This document shows positions 10,029 through 18,878 of a stretch of DNA of 64,000 nt, piece after piece. Source of the DNA: Xiheicaenibacterium sp046351325. GTDB lineage: Bacteria > Myxococcota_A > Polyangia > Polyangiales > Polyangiaceae. A program made the translations under genes and the position numbers. Where the stretch lies: the NCBI GenBank assembly GCA_046351325.1, contig JAXLYR010000019.1, positions 97,117 to 161,116 of the forward strand. Direction: 5' to 3'. Positions within the stretch are counted from its first letter, which is position 1. Every line of letters begins with the position of its first letter. The notes below the pieces were generated by a model, which worked only from the letters and a program-made list of their open reading frames with translations, searched no databases and was not told the DNA's origin.

Positions 10029-11320
10029 TCAGGTCATCGTATGCGTGCGTGCGTCCGAGACGACGTTGACCAGATCGCGCGCGCGCTTCGGAGCGGACCG
10101 TCGCTCGCGCGCGGCGTGCTCGAGCACCCGAACCAACCCCGAGGCCGCGGCGTCGACCGAGAATTTCGCGCGCACCGTCTCGCGGCAGAGCGGCGCGGCG
10201 CGCGAAAGACGTCGTCTCGCGCTGCGCGCTCGATCGCGTCGGCGAGCGCCATCGCGTCGCTCGGCGGCACGATGAAGCCCGTGTCGCCCTCGACGAGCTG
10301 CTCGCGGACGCCACCCCCGTCGGTCGCGACGACGGGCGTGCCGACCGCCATGCTCTCGAGGATGCTGCGAGGCAGGCCCTCTTCACCCGCGAGCTCCACG
10401 ACCTTGCCGTCGTATTCGAAGGTCTCGCGCACGACCGAGGTGAGCAGCGTGAGATCGGCCGCGGCGACGAGGTCGATCGCGCGCTCGACGTACCCGACGA
10501 AGTGGATGCGATCGCCCACGCCGAGCGTCGCGGCGCGCCGCTCGAGCCAGGCCTGGTAGGTGTCGCCCGGCAGGCCCGTCCCCGCGAGGACGTAGCGCGC
10601 CTTGATCCCGCGCGCCGTGAGTCGGCCCGCGGCCTCGACGAGGTGATGCAGGCCCTTGAAGGGCACTGGTGTGTTGAGCGACACGAACACGAGCTCGCCC
10701 GGTTCGAGCCTGACGCCGTGCTCGGCGAGGAGCTCCGCGAGCCACGCGCGCGCTGCGACGCGATCGACCGACTCGGGGAAATCCACGCCGTTGTAGACGA
10801 CGTGGCAGTGATCCTGGCGCGACGGAGCGACGTACGACCGCAGCCGCTCGGTCACGCAGATGAGCTCGTCCGCGAGGGCGTGACACGCGATCCAGATCGG
10901 GCGGCCGAGCGATGGATAGCCGCGCACGTGCAGGACCGCAGCGCTCCCGCGCTGCGCCGCCGCGAGCCCTCCGAGGATGAGGCCACGCTGGTTGTTGAAG
11001 TGCATGACCTCGCAGCGCTCGCGGTCGGCGAGTCGCGCGAGTTGATAGGAAAAAGGCAGGATCTCGCGCAGGGTCGTGCTGACGAGCTGCTCGGGCGCGA
11101 GGCGCAGGAGAGCCTTGCCGTAGGTGTTGATCGCCGCGGGCGCCTCGAGGATGCGCACGTCGAGCCCGGCCTGACGGACCGCGTCCGCGTACACGCCGCC
11201 CGCGGGGAACGCCACGATCGGGTCGAGCCCGAAGCGGCGCACGTGCCTCAGCGCCGCGAGGAGGCTCTTCTGAGCACCGCCGATGCGGTGCGGACTTTCA
11301 CCAAAGAATAGGGCTCGCAT
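10029..11320 (-). pseudogene. GT4-type glycosyltransferase, frameshifted near the C-terminus
   Basis: A GT-B enzyme starting MRALFFGESPHRIGGAQKSL (ATG at 11320), with the donor-domain signature EEGLPRSILESMAVGTPVVA. After IERAARDDVFR the reading frame turns into Arg/Ser-rich nonsense ending at 10034, while another frame continues sensibly (CRETVRAKFSVDAAASGLV, then RVLEHAARE) and stops at 10029, six bases before the next gene's ATG. One missing base near 10195-10203 explains this. If the indel is real, about 55 C-terminal residues are replaced and the enzyme may be impaired; if it is an assembly error the gene is intact. An in-frame upstream ATG at 11353 adds eleven unlikely residues. Confidence 0.8.
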
Positions 11321-11389
11321 CTCAGGCCGCTCGATGGGGGGCGCAAAGCGCACGGGGCGACCGCGCCCCGCGCCACGCCGACGCGCTAC

Positions 11390-13753
11390 TCAATTCGGAC
11401 CGATGCTCGTGACCGACGGGCGCGCGCGATCGGCTTCCTCTGCAGCGGGGGCCTCGGTGATTTCGGTGCGCGAGCCACCACCACCCGATGAGCCGCCGCT
11501 CGGACCGCCGCCACCACCGCTCGAGCTGCCGCTGCTCGAGCTGCCGTTCGACCCGCCACCCAAGCTCGAGGGCGGCGTGCCGTCCGAGTAGTAATTGTCG
11601 CGCCGGTAGTAGTGGTACGAGTAGCGGTACTCGTCTTTCGTCAGGTTGACGGCGTTGAGCACCGCACCAGCGACGTGCGCGCTCACATCCATCAGCTGCC
11701 TGACCGCGTGCCGAGCGAGCTCTTTGTTCGTCTTGAACGCGCGGACGATGAGCATCGTCGCGTCGACGAGCGTCGACAGGATCACCGAGTCGGTCACGGC
11801 CACGATGGGCGCCGAGTCGAGGATCACCATGTCGTAGTGGCTCGTGAGCTTGGTGAGGTACGAGCGGAAGCGCTCGCTCTGCAAGAGCTCGGCGGGGTTC
11901 GGAGGGATGGGGCCGGCCGGCAAGATGTAGAGGTTCGGGACCTCGGTCGGCACCGCGACGTCGGGTGCGGTGTCGTCGAGGAGCGCCGTCGTCAGACCCG
12001 GGCTCGTGCCGCGCGCGCCGAAGATGCGGTGGAGGCGCGGGCGTCGGAGGTCGGCGTCGAGCAAGAGGATCCGCTTACCGGCCTGCGCCATGGCGATCGC
12101 CATGCAGCACGCGACGGTGGTCTTGCCCTCGGACGGGCCTGCGCTCGTGATGAGCAGCGTCCGGTAGGGTTTGTCCGGCGCCATGAACGTGAGGTTCGTG
12201 CGGACCGAGCGCGCGGCCTCGGCGACGCCGCTCATAGGCTGGTAGTTCACCATGAGCTCCGGCGCGAAGGCGTTGCCGCGACGGCGCCGCGGCTGCGTGG
12301 CCGGGTCGACCTCGGGGATCAGGCCGAGGAACGTCGTGTTCAGCACGTGCTCGATATCGTCAGGCGTCTTGACGGTTCGATCCAGGAGGCCGCGACCGAA
12401 TGCAGCCATCACGCCGAGCAGCAACCCGAGCACCGCGCCACCCGCGATGTTGAGCGGGACGTTCGGCTTGATGGGAGCCTTCGGGACGACGGGCTCGTCG
12501 ACGATCGAGACGTTGTTGACCCGCAGTCGCCGCGTGATGTCGGCCTCGGTCAGGCGCTCTGCGACGAGGGAGTAGAGCTTCTCGGTGTTCTCTTTGGCGC
12601 GGCGGAGGTTGTTGTATTCGATCTCGTTGATGTTGAGGTCGAGCGCGTCCTGGCGGGCCTTCTCGTAGAGGGCCGCGACGCCGCCCTCCTGCTGGTTGAC
12701 GATGGAGAGCTCGCTGTCGAGCGAGCCTTGGATGTTGCGGATCTCCTTCACCAGCGCGGCGCGGTTCGTGTCGACCTTCGCCGACGCGGCCTTCACGTCG
12801 TCGTGCATCGGGCCGAGGCCACCCTGCAGGAGCGCGTCGCGATCGCGCACGGCGGCGACGTAGGACTGGCGAAGCTCGGTCAGGATCGGGCTCTGAAGGA
12901 GCTCGGTGGCCGGCAGGTTCGACGGGTCCTCGGCGTGGACGCGGCTGATCTGGTTGCGACGCGCCGAGACCTCTTCACGATGGGTCCGGATGGAGGTGAG
13001 CGCCGTGTTCAGCTGCTCGATCTCGTCCCGCAGCATGTTCGACTTGTCGTCGAACGCGACGGACAGGATGTTCTTCTCCTTCTTGAAGTCGTGGAGCTCG
13101 CGCTCGTTCTTGTCGAGCTCGGCGAAGAGCTTGTCGTGCTCGGCGCGCAGCCACTTCGTGGCCTCGTCGGTCGACTCGATCGCGGTGTCCACGTTCGAAT
13201 CGCGGTAGGTCTCGACCAGCGCCTTGAGCAAGCGAACGGCGCGCTCCGGATCGGCGTCTTGCAAACGGATGAGCGCGACGCGCGACGACTTCACGGCCTC
13301 GACGCGCACGCGCGACCGCAGGGCGTCCGCCGCGTCTTCCTCGGTCCAAGGCTCGAAGTGCGCGGGCGTGGGAGCGTTCGGCGGCAGGTTGTAGAGGAAG
13401 GCCGGGTCGTGTTCGAGCCCGAGCTGACGGACGACCGCGAGCGAGATGCGGCGGCTCTGGATGATTTGGTACTGCGTCTCGTAGTACTCGCGCGTGTCCC
13501 AGACTGCGCCGCTGCCCATCTCGACGACGGTGTCGACCTTGCTGCCGAGCGGTCGAGGTGGGTTGGGATCGAACTGGACGGACGCGGATGCTTCGTAGAT
13601 GCGGCGCTGCCCCATCGTGTAGAAGCCGACCGCGACCGCGACCGCGATCATCAGCGCTATGACGGTGAGCCAGTACTTACGGACCGGTCGCCAAATTGCG
13701 AGCAAATCGACGAGGGGCTGTCGTTGCTCGTCGGGTTTATTGGGTGTGGCCAC
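11390..13753 (-). CDS. Polysaccharide chain-length determinant / tyrosine autokinase (Wzc-like)
   Basis: 787 residues from the GTG at 13753, which follows GGAGGA by a suitable gap. Seen in order: a cytoplasmic N-terminus, TM1 (WLTVIALMIAVAVAVGF), a long coiled-coil periplasmic Wzz domain, TM2 (IAGGAVLGLLLGVMAAFG), then a BY-kinase with Walker A SAGPSEGKTT (near residue 537), Walker A' LLLDADLRRPR and Walker B DMVILDSAP. A Tyr cluster (YRYSYHYYRRDNYYS) marks the autophosphorylation tail. Unusually, about 60 more Gly/Ser-rich residues and an acidic end follow that cluster. It would set polymer length and couple export in the polysaccharide pathway encoded by the downstream genes. Confidence 0.93.
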   Translation of the reverse strand: MATPNKPDEQRQPLVDLLAIWRPVRKYWLTVIALMIAVAVAVGFYTMGQRRIYEASASVQFDPNPPRPLGSKVDTVVEMGSGAVWDTREYYETQYQIIQSRRISLAVVRQLGLEHDPAFLYNLPPNAPTPAHFEPWTEEDAADALRSRVRVEAVKSSRVALIRLQDADPERAVRLLKALVETYRDSNVDTAIESTDEATKWLRAEHDKLFAELDKNERELHDFKKEKNILSVAFDDKSNMLRDEIEQLNTALTSIRTHREEVSARRNQISRVHAEDPSNLPATELLQSPILTELRQSYVAAVRDRDALLQGGLGPMHDDVKAASAKVDTNRAALVKEIRNIQGSLDSELSIVNQQEGGVAALYEKARQDALDLNINEIEYNNLRRAKENTEKLYSLVAERLTEADITRRLRVNNVSIVDEPVVPKAPIKPNVPLNIAGGAVLGLLLGVMAAFGRGLLDRTVKTPDDIEHVLNTTFLGLIPEVDPATQPRRRRGNAFAPELMVNYQPMSGVAEAARSVRTNLTFMAPDKPYRTLLITSAGPSEGKTTVACCMAIAMAQAGKRILLLDADLRRPRLHRIFGARGTSPGLTTALLDDTAPDVAVPTEVPNLYILPAGPIPPNPAELLQSERFRSYLTKLTSHYDMVILDSAPIVAVTDSVILSTLVDATMLIVRAFKTNKELARHAVRQLMDVSAHVAGAVLNAVNLTKDEYRYSYHYYRRDNYYSDGTPPSSLGGGSNGSSSSGSSSGGGGGPSGGSSGGGGSRTEITEAPAAEEADRARPSVTSIGPN

Positions 13754-13842
13754 CAATGGTCCTCCGCCTGGGACGCGCAAAGAGCGTTTCTATCGCCGCT
13801 CAGCGACCGCTGCCAATACGTTGCCCAACCCCCGACCGGGGT

Positions 13843-14889
13843 TCAAAGTCCCGCGCTTGGTGTGGGGGGTAGGGTCTTGCGCCGCCCCGAAACGCCGGTT
13901 CGAGGGGGAGCCGCGCTGAGCACTGGGTCAGTGATCGTGGCGCTGAGCGCGACCCAACGCCCCTCGTCGTGCAGCGAACGCTCCATCGCCGCGAGGACCT
14001 CGACGTTCGCGAGGACGTCGTCGAGCGACTCGACGGGGGCCTCCGATCCGCGGACGCAACCGAGGAAATGCGTGCATTGCCGCCGCAGCGCGTCCTCGCT
14101 CGCGAAGACCTCCGCCGGTCCGAACGAGGTCTCGAGGGCGCGCGCGGCCTCGTCCAAAGCTGCGGAGCCGAGCGGCCCCTCGATGCGGAGCGTGCGCGCG
14201 CGGCCGCCTGCTCGCGACCACACGAACCGGCTCGTGCCGCCGTCGGCGAACGCGGCCTCGGCCGAGACCTCGTCCCAGACGCCGTCGGCCCCGCGAACCC
14301 CCGTTGCCCGAACGCGCTCGGGCAGGCGCGTCGCGCGGCCGAGCCGGAGCGCGACCGCCACGTCGTGCGGGCCGAGCGCCCAGAGCGCGTTCTCACGAGA
14401 GCGGCTCGCGCCGTCGCTCAAGCGCTCGTGGATCGAGTGGAGCGGGTGGCCGACGCGCGCCGAAGCGCGCAGGGTCTCTGCGACGCCGGCGAAATGGAGC
14501 ACGAGATGCCCCGTGAGCAGGACGGCCCCGCTCCTACGCGCGGTCCACGCGAGGCGCTCTGCGTCCTCGACCGAGGTCGCGAACGGCTTCTCCACGAGCA
14601 CGTGGTGACCGCGATCGAGCGCCGCGAGCGCGAGCTCGACGTGGTTCGAGGGCGGAGTCGCGATGACGATGGCGTCGAGCCCGCGATCGAGGAGCTCGTC
14701 CGCGCTGCGCGTCCACGTGAAGGCCGCGCCGGCGTGCGCCTCTCGCACGCGCGGATCGGGGTCGAACACGGCCTCGAGCGACGCGCCCGCGATCGTCGGC
14801 AGCACGCGGAGGTAGTTCGCCCCGAAGCGGCCCGCGCCGAGCACGCCCAACCGAACCCTCTCGCCGCTCGGCCGTCGCGCTGGGGACAT
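13843..14889 (-). CDS. Gfo/Idh/MocA-family oxidoreductase
   Basis: 348 residues. The N-terminal Rossmann domain has the NAD(P)-binding motif LGVLGAGRFGANYLRVLP, and the family signature VLVEKPFATS provides the catalytic-loop Lys. The C-terminal domain carries TGHLVLHFAG and GPHDVAVALRLG with the conserved His. These enzymes oxidise or reduce sugars and nucleotide sugars; its place next to the polysaccharide genes suggests a nucleotide-sugar substrate, though it could equally belong with the RiPP genes upstream. The last 30 residues are low complexity. The ATG at 14889 is 14 bp from the stop of the preceding gene in the same direction. Confidence 0.85.
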   Translation of the reverse strand: MSPARRPSGERVRLGVLGAGRFGANYLRVLPTIAGASLEAVFDPDPRVREAHAGAAFTWTRSADELLDRGLDAIVIATPPSNHVELALAALDRGHHVLVEKPFATSVEDAERLAWTARRSGAVLLTGHLVLHFAGVAETLRASARVGHPLHSIHERLSDGASRSRENALWALGPHDVAVALRLGRATRLPERVRATGVRGADGVWDEVSAEAAFADGGTSRFVWSRAGGRARTLRIEGPLGSAALDEAARALETSFGPAEVFASEDALRRQCTHFLGCVRGSEAPVESLDDVLANVEVLAAMERSLHDEGRWVALSATITDPVLSAAPPRTGVSGRRKTLPPTPSAGL

Positions 14890-14903
14890 TCGCTCGGATT
14901 TCT

Positions 14904-15368
14904 CTACCTCGGGTCGGCACTAGGCGGGGTTTCTTTTTTGCCGGCGCCCGCACCCTTCCAGCCGAAATCGCGCCGTAGCCTCATGCCGAGCTCGGCCAGG
15001 TCGAGCGCGTCTGGCGCTGTGTTGCGCGAGCGCGCCTCGGCGACGCGAGCCGCTACGGCACGGAGTCCTCGGACCCGCGCGAGCCGCGCCTCGAGCGAGC
15101 CACCGTCGCGCTCGTGCGAGCGGTGCTGCTCACACCGATAGCCCGCGCAGCGCTCCGGTCGGTCTTCGTAGATCGTGCAGCGACCGTCGACGTGCGCCGC
15201 GCAAGGCTGCGCGAGCGACGGCGAAGGCTCCTCGAGGATGGGCAGGCCGCGCCGCGCGACGCGGTCGCGATCGCCCTCGCCGTCGAGCTCGACGCGCGCG
15301 TACATCGTGCCGTCGCAGCACGCGCCGCACGCGAGACAAAGCGCGGAGAGCTCCTCGTCGCGCGTCAC
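14904..15368 (-). CDS. YkgJ-type cysteine cluster protein
   Basis: 154 residues from the GTG at 15368, whose GTGA overlaps the stop of the nucleotidyltransferase gene. Seen: an N-terminal CLACGACC motif, then CAAHVDGRCTIYEDRPERC with further Cys residues. This is the pattern of the zinc- or iron-sulfur-binding CxxCxxCC family (YkgJ, PF03692). The biochemical role of this family is poorly known; some members act near flagellin or peptide-modifying genes. Translational coupling to the nucleotidyltransferase places it in the lasso cluster's minus-strand transcript. No membrane segment. A tail rich in Gly/Lys follows the domain. Confidence 0.8.
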   Translation of the reverse strand: MTRDEELSALCLACGACCDGTMYARVELDGEGDRDRVARRGLPILEEPSPSLAQPCAAHVDGRCTIYEDRPERCAGYRCEQHRSHERDGGSLEARLARVRGLRAVAARVAEARSRNTAPDALDLAELGMRLRRDFGWKGAGAGKKETPPSADPR

Positions 15369-16465
15369 CTCGGCGTGCCCTTGCCGCGAGCCTTCTCGAG
15401 CGCACGCCACGCGAGCCGCACGGGGCGCGCCGCGTACGCCGCGTAGACCCAACGCGAGCCAGGCTCGAGCCCATGGATGATCTCCATCGTCGAGCGCGAT
15501 GGCAGGAGAGCCTCGCGCACGAGATCCTGGAGATACCAACGGGGCGCGCGCAGGAACGACCTCGCGAGGTACTCGAGCTGCTTTCGACCGCGCGACGCGT
15601 GCTCGGTCGCGATCGAGTCGACGAGCCAGCGATCACACGACGCGATCGGCGCGCCCGTCGCCACGGACTCGGCGACGCCGAGCAACGCGCCCATCTCCAC
15701 GAGCAGCCCCGCGCGACGCGCGAGCTCGAACGTGCGCACTGCGAGCGCCGGGGAGGCCGCGAGCGCGAGCCCGATCGACCGAAAATCGCTGATCGTCTTG
15801 AACACGAGCCAGGGCTCGACCCACGAGTTCACGAGCAGGTGATGAACGAGGTGCACCGCCGTGAAAGCCAGCGAATCCTCCTCGCGGAGCAGCTCTGTCA
15901 GGGTTTGGGGAGCACCGTCAGCGCTCCAGTAGGCGTACTCATGAACCTCGACCAAGACGCGCCCACGCCGCCTCCCCACGAGGTGTTTGGGTGCGCCCCC
16001 GTACCCGATCGACACGAACCCGAGCGCGTCGAGGAGCGCGAGGACGCGCTCGCGATCCGAGGACAAAGTCAAGAGATCGAGATCGCACGTGAGCCGCGCG
16101 CCCGGGTCGCGCAAGAGCCCTCGCTCGAGCAGCACCGCGCCCTTCAAGAAGCCGAGCGGGATCGCCTCGGTCGCGAACGCGCGCGAGAGCTCGCGCGCCG
16201 CGGCCTCGAGCTCGAGCGCGATCGCCTGGTTGGACGCATGCTCGGCGCGGATGGTCGCGAGGAGCGACGCGGGCACTCGGTCGAGCTCACCGCTTTTGCG
16301 CAGCGTCGAGTAGAGCGCCGCGCCGGCCTCGAGCCGAGCCACGGTCGCCGCGATCTCGGGTCGGCAGAGCTCCGCGAGCTCGAGCCCAGCGCGCGCGCGC
16401 TCGCTCTCGGCGTGGACGAGCCGCAGGACGATCTCGCCGTAGCTCCCTGCGTCGGTCGAGCTCAA
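15365..16465 (-). CDS. Uncharacterised nucleotidyltransferase (NTP_transf_5 type) of the lasso cluster
   Basis: 366 residues. The conserved core LGFLKGAVLLERGLLRDPG, then ARLTCDLDLLTL, matches the minimal nucleotidyltransferase signature with a D-x-D metal site and an upstream Lys-Gly; helical domains follow (FTAVHLVHHLLVNSWVEPW). Proteins of this family recur in lasso peptide clusters of Proteobacteria and Firmicutes, where their reaction is mostly undetermined. The ATG overlaps the PRMT-like gene stop by 4 bp and its own stop overlaps the YkgJ-type gene, so the three are likely made from one transcript. Whether it modifies the peptide or serves in immunity cannot be told from sequence. Confidence 0.78.
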   Translation of the reverse strand: MSSTDAGSYGEIVLRLVHAESERARAGLELAELCRPEIAATVARLEAGAALYSTLRKSGELDRVPASLLATIRAEHASNQAIALELEAAARELSRAFATEAIPLGFLKGAVLLERGLLRDPGARLTCDLDLLTLSSDRERVLALLDALGFVSIGYGGAPKHLVGRRRGRVLVEVHEYAYWSADGAPQTLTELLREEDSLAFTAVHLVHHLLVNSWVEPWLVFKTISDFRSIGLALAASPALAVRTFELARRAGLLVEMGALLGVAESVATGAPIASCDRWLVDSIATEHASRGRKQLEYLARSFLRAPRWYLQDLVREALLPSRSTMEIIHGLEPGSRWVYAAYAARPVRLAWRALEKARGKGTPR

Positions 16466-17676
16466 GGCTCGATCCGCAAGGACGAGAACGCGCCGTCGAA
16501 GCGGAAGTCGAGCGAGACCCGGCGCCCCGCCTCGACCTCGCGCGGGCGCTCGAGCAGCCAGAGCGTCGCTCGCCAGTGATTCGTGGGCTTCGCGCGCGAG
16601 GGTCTCGTCGAGAGGTGGATGCCGGGCGCGAGCTCGGCCTCGAAGAACGTCACCGCGCCGACGAGTCGACCGGCGCGATTCGTCTCGGCGATCACCACGC
16701 GATCGGCGGGTTTGCTCGCGAACTCGCGAAAGTCGACGCGCGCGACCTCGACCGGCTCGCCGAGCTCCGCGGTCGACGAGAGCTCGCTCTGATCGAGCTC
16801 GATCGCGAAGCTGCTGCGCGACCGGATCGCGTCGAGCACCGAGAAGTCGATCCCGTAGTCAGCCGTCCATCGTAGAGCGTTCGCCTGCAAAAATGCGTGC
16901 TTTTCGAGGACCGCGTCGGGGATGTCCACGAGCACCGCGTGGACCGCCAAGCTCGCGGGGATGATGCGCGCATCCGCGGTGAGGAGGCGTCGCCGCGCGT
17001 CGAGGACGTTCTCGAGGATGTGCTCGGCGAACGGATCGTTCCCGATGGTCTCGGTGACGAGGACGTTGGCGCGGGTCGCCAGGGTCACGCGCGTCGACCA
17101 GCTCTGCAGCACGACGACGCGATCCTCGACCCCGTTCGAGGCCGCGAGCTCGCGCGCGACGCGCGCCATCGCGGACGCCTCGATCGCGTACGCGCGCCTC
17201 GCGCCCGCGAGCGCGGCGGCTACGGCGAGCACGCCTGTCCCGCTGCCGAGGTCGAGCACGACGTCGTCGGGTTGGACCACGCGTCGGACCGCCGCGACGT
17301 ACGCCGAAGTGCGCGCCTCGTCGTCGAGCATCGCCACGTGGATCGACGGATCTGTCCATTGTCCTCCGACGTCGACGATCTGCGCGGGCGCTTCGTCTTG
17401 CGACTCTCCCAACACCTCGAGGAGGCCGCTCGACACGAGATCGCGCACGGTCGCGACCACGTTGACGAAGTCCTGCGTGCCGGCCGCGGGCAATCGCTCG
17501 ACGAGGTCCTTCAGGTGGATGGGGTCCGCCGCCGCGACCAGCACCTCGAGGGCGCGCGCGCCGACCTCGACCCGGCGGCTGTTCACCGTGGCGGTCGCGT
17601 TGCCGGCCGAGTGGAGCTCCAAGGTGATCGTCGGAGCCCGCCCGAGCAACGTATCGGTCCGAAGCGCGCCGCTCAT
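16462..17676 (-). CDS. PRMT-like SAM-dependent methyltransferase of the lasso cluster
   Basis: 404 residues. The N-terminal 100 residues look like a small winged-helix domain (GARALEVLVAAADPIHLKDL). The rest is a class I methyltransferase resembling protein arginine methyltransferases: motif I VLDLGSGTGVLAVAAALAGA (from about residue 138), acidic post-I IEAS, and the loop TETIGNDPFAEHILENV, whose Glu209 and Glu218 are nine residues apart exactly as in the PRMT double-E loop. A TNHW segment with His367 matches the THW loop. The ATG at 17676 follows GAGGAG; it is divergent from the PqqD gene 48 bp away. The target is unknown; the Arg-rich precursor peptide of this cluster is the obvious candidate (inference). 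Confidence 0.82.
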   Translation of the reverse strand: MSGALRTDTLLGRAPTITLELHSAGNATATVNSRRVEVGARALEVLVAAADPIHLKDLVERLPAAGTQDFVNVVATVRDLVSSGLLEVLGESQDEAPAQIVDVGGQWTDPSIHVAMLDDEARTSAYVAAVRRVVQPDDVVLDLGSGTGVLAVAAALAGARRAYAIEASAMARVARELAASNGVEDRVVVLQSWSTRVTLATRANVLVTETIGNDPFAEHILENVLDARRRLLTADARIIPASLAVHAVLVDIPDAVLEKHAFLQANALRWTADYGIDFSVLDAIRSRSSFAIELDQSELSSTAELGEPVEVARVDFREFASKPADRVVIAETNRAGRLVGAVTFFEAELAPGIHLSTRPSRAKPTNHWRATLWLLERPREVEAGRRVSLDFRFDGAFSSLRIEP

Positions 17677-17724
17677 GGCAAGCTCCTCGACGAGAACCCC
17701 GAGAACCGAAAAGAATAGACTCGG

Positions 17725-18009
17725 ATGTCCATCGCAGAAGACGACCGCATCAGCTGCCCGCCCGAAGTCTTGTCGCGCGTCCTCGACGGCGAGGCTGTGC
17801 TCCTGCATCTCGGTTCGGGCACGTATTTCGGGATGAACGAGGTCGCGACGCGCGCGTGGGAGCTCATCTCGAGCGGCACGACGTACGGCGCGCTACGGCG
17901 CACCCTGCTCGATGAGTTCGAGGTCGCGTCCGAGCAGCTCGACAGCGATCTGCGGGCCTTCGTCGGCGAGCTCGGGGCGCAGCGGCTCGTCACGGTGACG
18001 CCTTCCTGA
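17725..18009 (+). CDS. PqqD-type RiPP recognition element protein (lasso B1)
   Basis: 94 residues matching stand-alone PqqD-like proteins: DDRISCPPEVLSRVLDGEAV, then LLHLGSGTYFGMNEVATRAW and a winged-helix end. In lasso systems this protein binds the leader peptide and presents it to the B2 protease. It is the only plus-strand biosynthetic gene here apart from the exporter: it diverges from the PRMT-like gene and its 3' end overlaps the kinase gene tail to tail by 20 bp. The ATG at 17725 is the natural start. Separation from B2 on opposite strands is less usual than the B1-B2 order. Confidence 0.9.
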   Translation: MSIAEDDRISCPPEVLSRVLDGEAVLLHLGSGTYFGMNEVATRAWELISSGTTYGALRRTLLDEFEVASEQLDSDLRAFVGELGAQRLVTVTPS

Positions 18010-18829
18010 GGTCGAGGTCGAGGGCTGCGCGTGCGGCGCGAGCTCCGTCGCGGGTGCGCGGGTAACGCAGGCGCCGCACGGGCACGCGCGCGGTCAAATC
18101 CCCGATGAACGCGAGCTCCGCGCGAAGTAGTTGGGGGTCAAACGGATCGAGCCGATGCAGGCTCGCCGCGATCGCGAGCGTGGCCTCGCCGCGACGCATG
18201 GGCTCGATGGTGATCTCCGCGGAGTCGGTCGCGTCGATCGCGTAGAGCGCCCGAAGCGGGCGGGCCTCTCGCTCGATCGGGAGCACGACGCGACGCTTGC
18301 CAGCGAGCTCGTCGTCTTCGGTCGGGGGAGCCTCGCCGGCGAGGTCCGGCACGTCGCCGCGGACGCGGGCCGCCGCTGCGGTCGGCGTCACCATCGCGGC
18401 GTCGGCGGCGAGCTCGATCACCAGGTAGTCGTCTGCGACGAGGGGCCACGACGGTGAGCCAGTCGAGGCGAGCGCGGCCAGCGTGGACTTGCCCGCCCCC
18501 GAAGGCCCGAAGAACGCGATGACCCCACGCTCCGTCGAGAGCGCCGACGCGTGGAGCGAGGGCGCGCCGCGCAGCTGATAGACCATGCGGAGCACGCGGT
18601 GCTCGAGGATGGTCGCAGCCCTGGCTCGCACCTCGGGCAGAGCGGACACACGAACCGCCGAGCCGTCAGCCGAGATGTCGAACCCAGCGACGTCCGAAGA
18701 GACCTGGTAGCTGCTCGTCCCACGACGAACGACGAGCGCAGGTTGACCCTCGAGCGTCACGAGCGGCGCTGCGTTCACCGGGGTCGCAGGCCGAAGGTCT
18801 GTCCAAGAAATCGTAGGACCCTCGACCAT
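17990..18829 (-). CDS. HPr-kinase-like peptide kinase of the lasso cluster
   Basis: 279 residues. It has a P-loop FFGPSGAGKSTLAAL near residue 108 within the HPr kinase C-terminal fold, preceded by LHASALSTERGVIAF with the conserved His, and followed by LVADDYLVIE. In paeninodin-type lasso clusters such kinases phosphorylate a Ser of the precursor. Here the precursor ends in Arg-Arg rather than Ser, so an internal Ser or Thr would be the acceptor, if it acts on the peptide at all. It lies 49 bp downstream of the precursor gene, same strand, and converges with the PqqD gene. It may be translated from the precursor transcript. Confidence 0.85.
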   Translation of the reverse strand: MVEGPTISWTDLRPATPVNAAPLVTLEGQPALVVRRGTSSYQVSSDVAGFDISADGSAVRVSALPEVRARAATILEHRVLRMVYQLRGAPSLHASALSTERGVIAFFGPSGAGKSTLAALASTGSPSWPLVADDYLVIELAADAAMVTPTAAAARVRGDVPDLAGEAPPTEDDELAGKRRVVLPIEREARPLRALYAIDATDSAEITIEPMRRGEATLAIAASLHRLDPFDPQLLRAELAFIGDLTARVPVRRLRYPRTRDGARAARAALDLDLRKASP

Positions 18830-18878
18830 CCGCCCTCAACGAGACCCGGCGGACCGAATCGGGCCGCGGGCTGTCAAA

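Noticed and set aside
11612..14608. 998-codon plus-strand frame
   Set aside because: It covers the polysaccharide kinase and the oxidoreductase on the other strand; composition and lack of motifs mark it as antisense.
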